From Firmicutes bacterium CAG:882 (GTDB lineage: Bacteria; Bacillota; Clostridia; Lachnospirales; Lachnospiraceae), in assembly GCA_000435595.1 (NCBI GenBank), contig FR895384.1:1-57438 (forward strand): a DNA stretch of 57,438 nucleotides. The letters run 5' to 3'. The position numbers were made by a program, and so were the translations under genes. The notes under the pieces are model-generated. The model saw only the letters and a list, made by a program, of their open reading frames with translations. It was not told the DNA's origin and searched no databases. Positions 51,416 to 57,438 of the stretch are shown here, piece by piece (the first letter of the stretch is position 1; the number at the start of each line of letters is the position of its first letter).

Positions 51416-54400
51416 ATGGATGAATATATTATATATGAAAAACTGGGCGATGAGCATATAGGTGGGAATATTAATCAGGCATACCTATGTTATGAAAATG
51501 CAGAGTTTTTGTGTAAGGATGAAAATATAAGGGCAGGGCTGACAGAAAAGAAAAATAAGCTTCTATGTAATAACTCATTATCGGTCAGAAAGACAAGCAT
51601 TATAATCGTTTCATATAACTGTATGTATATGATGCAGAAGTGTATAGAAGCAATCAGAAGTTCATGCCCGGAGGAAGCCTGCGAAATAGTAGTGGTTGAT
51701 AATGCTTCGAGTGATGGTATAAGAGAGTGGCTGTGCGAACAGGAAGATATTAAGGTTATACTTCTTGATGAGAATGTGGGATTTCCTGTGGGATGCAATA
51801 TAGGAGCGCAGTATTCTGAACCTGAAAATGATATATTACTGCTCAACAATGATACAAGACTGGCACATAATTCTCTATTCTGGCTCAGAATGGGGTTGTA
51901 TGAGAATGAGAGAGTAGGAGCATCAGGCGGTATTTCAAATTATGCGGGAAACAGGCAGCAGGTGGATATTGAATATCCGCTTCCGGCAGAATACCTTGAA
52001 TATGGAATAGCGGTCAATATTCCGATGCAGTGTCCGTATGAGGAGAGAGTCAGACTATCCGGCTTTGCGATGCTGGTAAAAAGGGATGCATGGAATATGT
52101 GCGGTGGTATGGATGAAAGCTTTTCGCCGGGATATTTTGAGGATGATGATTTGTCTATGCGGCTGGCACTTAACGGATATAGGCTTATATTGTGCAGGAA
52201 CAGCTTTATATATCATGCGGGAAGTCAGAGCTTTGCAAATAAGGATGGGATTAATGAACTGCTTGAACAGCACAGGCGGCTTTTTGAGAATAAGTTCGGA
52301 TTTGACATAATTGACTATGCATATAAAGATATGGAACCGGCAGAGCAGATTCCGTTCGGAAAAGATGATGAAATAAATATTCTTCATATTGGAAGCGGAC
52401 TTGGAGCGGCACTTAAGCTGATACGAACACGATTTTGCAATGCACATGCTGTTGGCGTGGAGAAGAATGAATGTCTGAGAATGATTTCAGGATGTACGGA
52501 GATGGTATTTGACAGCGTGGACAGTCTGGCACAGGCACTTAACGGAAAGGTTTTTCATGTACTGCTTATCGGCAAGGATACATACAAGGAGCTTGACAGA
52601 GAGGAACTTGCGAAGCTTAAAAAGCTTTGCCGGGATGATTGTGTGCTTCTGCCTGAACCGAAAGCAAAGGAAAATATTGATTTTGATAAGATAAAGCTTG
52701 TTATATGGGATTTGGATGATACTCTGTGGAATGGAACTCTCAGCGAGGGAGCCGTCAATGCACCTGTGCAGAATGCAGAACTGATTAAGTCGCTGACTGA
52801 TTGCGGTATCGTCAATACTATTTCGTCAAAGAATGATGAGCAGAATGCAAGACAGGCATTGGAACAGCTTGGTATATGGGACTTTTTTGTATTCAACAAT
52901 ATTAATTGGGATAACAAGGGTGAACAGATAAAAAAGAAGCTTGAAAATATGAATCTGCGTGCGGAGAATGTTCTTTTTATTGATGATAATCCACGGAATC
53001 TTGAGGAAGCCAAGCATTTCAATGAAGGAATAATGACATCGGAGCCGTGCATTATAGCCGGGCTCATAGAATATATTGGCGGACAGGTTAAGAAGGATGT
53101 TGAACATAAGAGACTTAAGCAGTATAAGCTATTGGAGAAGAAGTGCATAGCCAAAAGTAATGCCGGTTCTGACACACAGTTTTTGTATGACAGCGATATT
53201 CATATTGTTGTGAAAGATGATTGCGCAGCTGTGATTGATAGAATTGCAGAGCTTGTGGAGAGAACAAATCAGCTCAATTATACGAAGCTGAGAAGCAGCA
53301 GAGAAGAGCTTTTAGAACAGATTAACGATAAAAACAATATGTGCGGTTATGTGAGTGCAAGCGACAGATTTGGAGATTATGGCATAGTTGGTTTTTACTG
53401 TTATTCACTTATGGACAAAAGACTGGTACATTTTCTATTCTCATGTCGGGTTATGGGAATGGGAATTGAACAGATGGTGTACGTTCTTTTGGGAGTTCCG
53501 GATATTATGCCTGTGCTTCCGGTTGCCGTTATGCTTGACAAGGATGGCGACGCACCATGGGTTAATGTGGATATTGAAACAGGCGGTGCAGATGCCGGCA
53601 AGAGCGTTGATGAAGAACATACACAGAAGGCAAGGATACTTTTGAAGGGACCTTGTGATTTAAGCGCGATAGAAGGATATCTTTCCGGTGCGGAGCTGAC
53701 AAAAGAGTTTAACTATGTAAATGATAAGGGCTTTATTACAACGGGGCAGAATCATTCAATGCATATTTGGGAGAGCGCATATCTGGCCAAAGAGGAAATT
53801 GGGAATATAACAGAGAATGTACCGTTTATTACTTCGGGTGATTTTGAGACATCAATCTTTGATAAAGAATATAACATTGTGTGTTACAGCCTTCTTCCGG
53901 ATTGCCATGCAGGACTCTATAAAAATAAAGAATCAGAAGCATATATAAGCTTTGGAAGCTGCAATTTTGATCTGACAGATAAGAATAATACAAGAGGATA
54001 TATTGATGGGAGCATTGTGAACCATGCATTTCCTTTTACGGAAGAGATTATAAACAGATTTTCTGATGAATGGCAATATATGGGGACAACGGCACCACAT
54101 GATTTGCTTAGAAATCTGGATTATATGCTTGAGCACGCGGCCGGACACCCGGATTTCATATTTATTCTTGGCAGCGAGATTGAGTATGAGGGCGAAAATG
54201 AGGAGTTCAGAAATCATGCGGAGCGTCACAAAGAAATAAACAGGATTGTCAGGGAGCATGTCAGTGGTAATGACAGAGTTAAATTAGTTGAAATAACAAA
54301 ATTTATTCATTCTCAGGATGATTATCTCGATTGTATCAATCATTTTAAGAGAAATGTATACTATGACATGGCTACGGAGATATGTTCCTGCATAAATGAA

Positions 54401-54424
54401 TTTATAAAGTCGCATAAAGAGTGA
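51416..54424 (+). CDS. GT2 - FkbH-like HAD - C-terminal hydrolase-like multidomain protein
   Basis: 1002 residues. About 60-300: GT2 (SIIIVSYNCMYMMQKCIEAI, NVGFPVGCNIGA, LLLNNDTRL). About 318-415: a Rossmann-like part with IGSGLGAALKLI, possibly a degenerate methyltransferase. About 425-690: FkbH-type HAD (LVIWDLDDTLWNGTL; ENVLFIDDNPRNLEEA) with an acyltransferase-like tail. From about 745: an unassigned region ending INHFKRNVYYDMA, which may be SGNH-hydrolase-like. FkbH proteins move glyceryl from 1,3-bisphosphoglycerate to a carrier protein. No carrier gene is visible here. The ATG at 51416 has AGGAG 6 bases upstream. Confidence 0.82.
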   Translation: MDEYIIYEKLGDEHIGGNINQAYLCYENAEFLCKDENIRAGLTEKKNKLLCNNSLSVRKTSIIIVSYNCMYMMQKCIEAIRSSCPEEACEIVVVDNASSDGIREWLCEQEDIKVILLDENVGFPVGCNIGAQYSEPENDILLLNNDTRLAHNSLFWLRMGLYENERVGASGGISNYAGNRQQVDIEYPLPAEYLEYGIAVNIPMQCPYEERVRLSGFAMLVKRDAWNMCGGMDESFSPGYFEDDDLSMRLALNGYRLILCRNSFIYHAGSQSFANKDGINELLEQHRRLFENKFGFDIIDYAYKDMEPAEQIPFGKDDEINILHIGSGLGAALKLIRTRFCNAHAVGVEKNECLRMISGCTEMVFDSVDSLAQALNGKVFHVLLIGKDTYKELDREELAKLKKLCRDDCVLLPEPKAKENIDFDKIKLVIWDLDDTLWNGTLSEGAVNAPVQNAELIKSLTDCGIVNTISSKNDEQNARQALEQLGIWDFFVFNNINWDNKGEQIKKKLENMNLRAENVLFIDDNPRNLEEAKHFNEGIMTSEPCIIAGLIEYIGGQVKKDVEHKRLKQYKLLEKKCIAKSNAGSDTQFLYDSDIHIVVKDDCAAVIDRIAELVERTNQLNYTKLRSSREELLEQINDKNNMCGYVSASDRFGDYGIVGFYCYSLMDKRLVHFLFSCRVMGMGIEQMVYVLLGVPDIMPVLPVAVMLDKDGDAPWVNVDIETGGADAGKSVDEEHTQKARILLKGPCDLSAIEGYLSGAELTKEFNYVNDKGFITTGQNHSMHIWESAYLAKEEIGNITENVPFITSGDFETSIFDKEYNIVCYSLLPDCHAGLYKNKESEAYISFGSCNFDLTDKNNTRGYIDGSIVNHAFPFTEEIINRFSDEWQYMGTTAPHDLLRNLDYMLEHAAGHPDFIFILGSEIEYEGENEEFRNHAERHKEINRIVREHVSGNDRVKLVEITKFIHSQDDYLDCINHFKRNVYYDMATEICSCINEFIKSHKE

Positions 54425-54453
54425 GAAATATTATTTAAGTAACTATTAGGCGT

Positions 54454-54642
54454 TTGCGAAACGCAATTTTGACGATAAACAGTTGTGCAAATTTAACAAA
54501 TTCGCAAGCAGGTACTTTACAGCCGTCGGTGTTTGACAGCCGTATTTTGGCTGTCTATGCACCGTTACGTGATGTAATGTAGCGAAAGCGTGCCTGTGGT
54601 GAATTGTTAAATTTGTACAACGTCCGCCCTCAAATATATAGC
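54454..54642 (-). repeat. Element A copy 2 (inverted relative to copy 1)
   Basis: Reverse complement of element A: shares ends and both TTGTACAAATTTAACAATTC-type inverted ends with 16292-16478. Inner stems differ but pair: GACAGCC/GGCTGTC (54535-54541/54549-54555), CGGTG/CACCG (54527-54531/54560-54564), TTACA/TGTAA (54517-54521/54573-54577). It fills the gap between the multidomain gene and the fifth cgeB-like gene. Confidence 0.88.
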
Positions 54643-54670
54643 TAAAGTAATTATATACGACAGGAGAACT

Positions 54671-55927
54671 ATGAGAATACTTGTGTACTGCTGGAAAGCC
54701 TACAATCAGACTGATATTATCGCTGCGCTCAGACGGCGCGGGCATATTGTTGATACGTTCGAGGCGGAGCTTGGGAATTTTGAGAAGGATGACAGCTTTG
54801 AACGGATTTTTGTGGAAAAATTGTCAGGGAATAATATGGCTGTATCTGTGTATGACGCTGTGTTTTCTGTGAATTATTTTCCTATAATTTCGGATTTATG
54901 TGGACAATTTGCAGGGCTTAAGTATATATGCTGGACCTGTGACAGTCCATTGTCAACGATGTATCACCAATCAATTTTTAATGAGTGGAATTATATATTT
55001 ATTTTTGACCGATTCTGTTATATGACCTTCAAGGAGCTTGGCGCGAATGTGTATTATCTGCCGCTTGCTGCTGCGGTTGGGAGAGCGGAGTCGGTGATTG
55101 CCGAAGCAGAAAAAGAACATGGCAAATGCCGGGATGCAAAGGATTACGAGGGCAGTTATCAAAACAGCGGCGGCAGAGGGAAGCGTGAAGACTGCAGGTA
55201 CAGATATGACGTGAGTTTTGTCGGGAGCATGTACCGCAAGAACTCGTATGATGAGATTAAGGATAAGCTGCCTGATTATGTCAGGGGATATTTTGATGCG
55301 CTTATGAAGCTTCAGATGGAGATATACGGAGAAAATTATATCGACGGTATGCTTACGGCAGATATTATTGAGGAGCTTAACAGGCATTTTAAAATCGAGA
55401 AGAGCGAGCGTTCGTTTTCGGATATTTCACTTATATTTTCGACAACAGTACTTGGATTTAAGATTGCACAGCTTGAGAGGTACAAGCTTCTCGGTGAACT
55501 CTCGAAGTACTTTGATGTTAACGTGTTCACGGATGATGAGAATGCTGAATTCATATTGGCACACAACAGAGGTCCTGTGAGATATTGGGATGAATCACCG
55601 ATTGTGTTTGCCGAGAGTAAGATTAATCTCAATTTTACCATAAGGAACATCAGGAGCGGAATACCTCTCAGAGTGTGGGATATTCTGGCGGCAGGAGGCT
55701 TCTGCATAACCAACTTTCAGCCTGAGCTTGTGATGTACTTCAAGAATGGTGAGGATCTGGTGTGGTTCGAGGACGAGACGGACCTTGTGAAAAAGGTGAG
55801 ATATTATCTGACACATGAGGATGAGAGAAAAAGAATTGCACTGAATGGTCAGAAAAAGGTCAGGGAGCTTCACAGCTATGATGAGAGGCTTAAAATGATG
55901 GAGAGTGCCATAGATATTTCGGAATAG
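54671..55927 (+). CDS. CgeB-like glycosyltransferase 5
   Basis: 418 residues, fifth close paralogue: CWTCDSPLSTMY near residue 90 (Cys in place of Tyr before DSP), VSFVGSMYRKNS near 185 and SKINLNFTIRNIRSGIPLRVWDILAAGG near 315. An inserted charged segment (about 140-175, rich in Glu, Lys, Gly) is absent from the others. CAGGAG precedes the ATG. Separated from the others by element A, it may be a separate transcript. Confidence 0.86.
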   Translation: MRILVYCWKAYNQTDIIAALRRRGHIVDTFEAELGNFEKDDSFERIFVEKLSGNNMAVSVYDAVFSVNYFPIISDLCGQFAGLKYICWTCDSPLSTMYHQSIFNEWNYIFIFDRFCYMTFKELGANVYYLPLAAAVGRAESVIAEAEKEHGKCRDAKDYEGSYQNSGGRGKREDCRYRYDVSFVGSMYRKNSYDEIKDKLPDYVRGYFDALMKLQMEIYGENYIDGMLTADIIEELNRHFKIEKSERSFSDISLIFSTTVLGFKIAQLERYKLLGELSKYFDVNVFTDDENAEFILAHNRGPVRYWDESPIVFAESKINLNFTIRNIRSGIPLRVWDILAAGGFCITNFQPELVMYFKNGEDLVWFEDETDLVKKVRYYLTHEDERKRIALNGQKKVRELHSYDERLKMMESAIDISE

Positions 55928-55979
55928 AAAAATAACAGGCTGCCGAACCGAGGATAAGGTAAGGCAGCCTGTTATTTTT
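55928..55979. terminator. Bidirectional terminator
   Basis: 14-bp perfect stem (55931-55944 with 55963-55976), 18-base loop, T-run to the right and A-run to the left. It sits between convergent cgeB-like and FliD-like genes. Confidence 0.93.
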
Positions 55980-57254
55980 CTAAAGCGAACGATCAAACAT
56001 CATTCCGGTATAAATTGATGCCGCATAGGGTGTTGAGATAAGCTTCTGAGGATTTTTGTATGCGACAATTTTTTTATTAATATATTCCATCGGATTGACT
56101 TCGATATTGTCAACCCTCTTCTTAAGTGCATTCTTGAAACTGTCTAAATTCTTAAGGTTATCAAATATTGTGCCATCCTTGGCGGCTTTTTCGATTGACT
56201 CGTGGTCAACGGACAATGTATAGTCATCATTGACATGAAAACCGTTGGATTCGAGAAGCTCACGGTTATACTTGATTGTCGAGGTCATGTTGGAGCGGAG
56301 CATTCGAAGCTCGTGAGTATCCTTCTTATTCGATAAGGCGATGAGATTGTTGTAATTTCCGGCAAGGTTCTCATACTCTTCAATCAGAGGACTGCCGTCC
56401 TTCATGGCACTGACGGTTCCTGTTCCGAGTTCATCCGAGGTACCGTGGAGGGTGACTTCATACCTGCCGTCAACCATAAAGGAATTGCTCTCGGATATAT
56501 TGGACTTGCCGTTAATGTCGAATGTGGCATTGGACGGGTAGATGCTTATGTTATCAAGACCGAACATCCTGACTGCACCGGAGAGCGTACTGGAAGTGTT
56601 CTCAAGTACGCGGAATTGGCATGGGGAACCCTTGCGGCTGCCCGTAGCCTCAGAGGTTATCCTGATTGCCTTCTGGGAATACTGATTCTGAATAACTTCG
56701 GCGTTAAGACCTATTCCGGAGCGTGTTATCGAGCGGGCGAGCTTGTCAAGCACCGTTCCGTTGGTGTCGGTGTCATTCACATTGAATTCGACCTCGTATG
56801 TTGTGCCTGAATTCTCTATATTAAAAGAATATGTCCCGGGAAAAAGAGTGTGGGCACCGGAGGAGACATATTCTCCGATGTTGACCTGAGGCGTGGCAAG
56901 CTGCTTCACATCAAATGTGAGCTTCTCGTTGTCGGGCGCGTCACTCCCTGTATATTCTGCAGTGACAAGACCGGGATTGTCAGAGACTGCAACTGTTCCG
57001 ACAGGCATATCTTCATCGGAAATATCGGTTATGTCGCTCAGGGTATCCGTGAGTGCACGTGCAGCTTCCTTGATATCTATTGCGAGCTTCTGCGAGCTCT
57101 CGGACATATCCACCTTGTACAGAGGAGCAGCTCTGTTGATTTTTACTATGCTATTGTATATATCGCGCAGTTCACTTCTCTTATGCGTGTCGTGACGCGA
57201 GGCGGTCCGGTTGCCATATGTGCTAATATAATAATCGTATACGCTATTAATCAA
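55980..57254 (-). CDS. FliD-like flagellar protein (second, divergent)
   Basis: About 424 residues. It contains a hook-associated type region (LTFDVKQLATPQVNIGEYV; TYSFNIENSGTTYEVEFNV; SIEKAAKDGTIFDNLKNL) resembling the middle of FliD, but lacks the FliD_N signature and the usual coiled C-terminus; it ends TPYAASIYTGMMFDRSL. It may be a minor cap-related or filament-associated protein. GGAGG is 7 bases before the TTG at 57254, which I take as the start; the GTG at 57263 overlaps the site. Confidence 0.7.
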   Translation of the reverse strand: MINSVYDYYISTYGNRTASRHDTHKRSELRDIYNSIVKINRAAPLYKVDMSESSQKLAIDIKEAARALTDTLSDITDISDEDMPVGTVAVSDNPGLVTAEYTGSDAPDNEKLTFDVKQLATPQVNIGEYVSSGAHTLFPGTYSFNIENSGTTYEVEFNVNDTDTNGTVLDKLARSITRSGIGLNAEVIQNQYSQKAIRITSEATGSRKGSPCQFRVLENTSSTLSGAVRMFGLDNISIYPSNATFDINGKSNISESNSFMVDGRYEVTLHGTSDELGTGTVSAMKDGSPLIEEYENLAGNYNNLIALSNKKDTHELRMLRSNMTSTIKYNRELLESNGFHVNDDYTLSVDHESIEKAAKDGTIFDNLKNLDSFKNALKKRVDNIEVNPMEYINKKIVAYKNPQKLISTPYAASIYTGMMFDRSL

Positions 57255-57395
57255 AAAAGTCACCTCCGTGTGGCAGAATGATTACATTTAGTGTTTTCAA
57301 AGAAAATCCGTTTTCTGTTGAAATTATTATATTTCTGTTTTATACTGGAAATATACCATATAATAGGAAGAAGTACAATAGTCATATAGGGCGAA

Positions 57396-57420
57396 AGTTT
57401 GAAAGAAAAACTTTCAAACT
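57396..57420 (+). repeat. Perfect hairpin near the right edge
   Basis: AGTTTGAAAG (57396-57405), AAAAA loop, CTTTCAAACT (57411-57420). No T-tract follows either arm. The rest of 57255-57438 is AT-rich leader of the FliD-like gene with no feature I can support. The hairpin may belong to an element that continues outside the window. Confidence 0.5.
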
Positions 57421-57438
57421 ACTTATTGGTGGCAGTAC

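Noticed and set aside
52555..53175. 206-codon minus-strand frame inside the FkbH-type gene
   Set aside because: Antisense shadow of a clearly coding region; leucine/serine-rich composition is a mirror of the real frame.
14742..54642. Element A as a CRISPR or ordinary direct repeat
   Set aside because: Copies are far apart, inverted and self-complementary; there is no regular repeat-spacer pattern anywhere in the window.
1..57438. tRNA, rRNA or complete insertion sequence
   Set aside because: None seen: no rRNA-like or cloverleaf tRNA sequence with the TTCRA loop, and no full transposase apart from the partial recombinase at the left edge.

Overview
The window looks like a chromosome segment of a motile, low-to-mid GC Gram-positive of the Clostridia, most likely a Lachnospiraceae relative. 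The reasons are the gene order, the sigma-D type flagellar promoters, the FliW/CsrA pair, strong GGAGG ribosome binding sites and the flagellin sequence. I cannot name a species from sequence alone.

Region 1 (1-3.7 kb): the tail of a large serine recombinase with a small overlapping ORF and a terminator, then a leftward trkA-trkH potassium uptake operon. Region 2 (3.8-22.3 kb): a rightward flagellar block. It joins two gene orders known from Bacillus, mbl-flhO-flhP and comFC-yvyF-flgM-flgN-flgK-flgL-fliW-csrA-flaG-fliD-fliS-fliT-hag, with a rod-binding FlgJ-like gene and recD2 between them. There are two tandem flgK genes. flgM and the flagellin gene have good sigma-D promoters, and the flagellin leader carries hairpins with GGA motifs that fit CsrA control.

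Region 3 (22.5-55.9 kb): a large sugar-activation and glycosyltransferase island directly behind flagellin, the usual place for flagellin glycosylation genes. It holds five CgeB-like glycosyltransferases, a sixth more distant one, GT2, GT4, GT11 and GT-D type transferases, a CDP-glycerol-type phosphotransferase, methyltransferases and several multidomain fusions. In its centre (29.7-37.3 kb) lies a compact pathway: two related radical SAM enzymes, a split transketolase, an HldE-like nucleotidyltransferase/kinase fusion in reversed domain order, a sugar-nucleotide epimerase, GmhA and GmhB. The simplest reading is synthesis of an activated, possibly radically modified, heptose-like sugar that the surrounding transferases attach to flagellin. 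Region 4 (55.9-57.4 kb): a leftward FliD-like gene, so the island is bracketed by flagellar genes.

Several intergenic gaps are filled by long nested inverted repeats (called A-D here). Element A occurs as two near-full copies in opposite orientation, 38 kb apart, plus a fragment. Its inner stems differ in sequence between the copies but keep their pairing, which is evidence that the fold is conserved.
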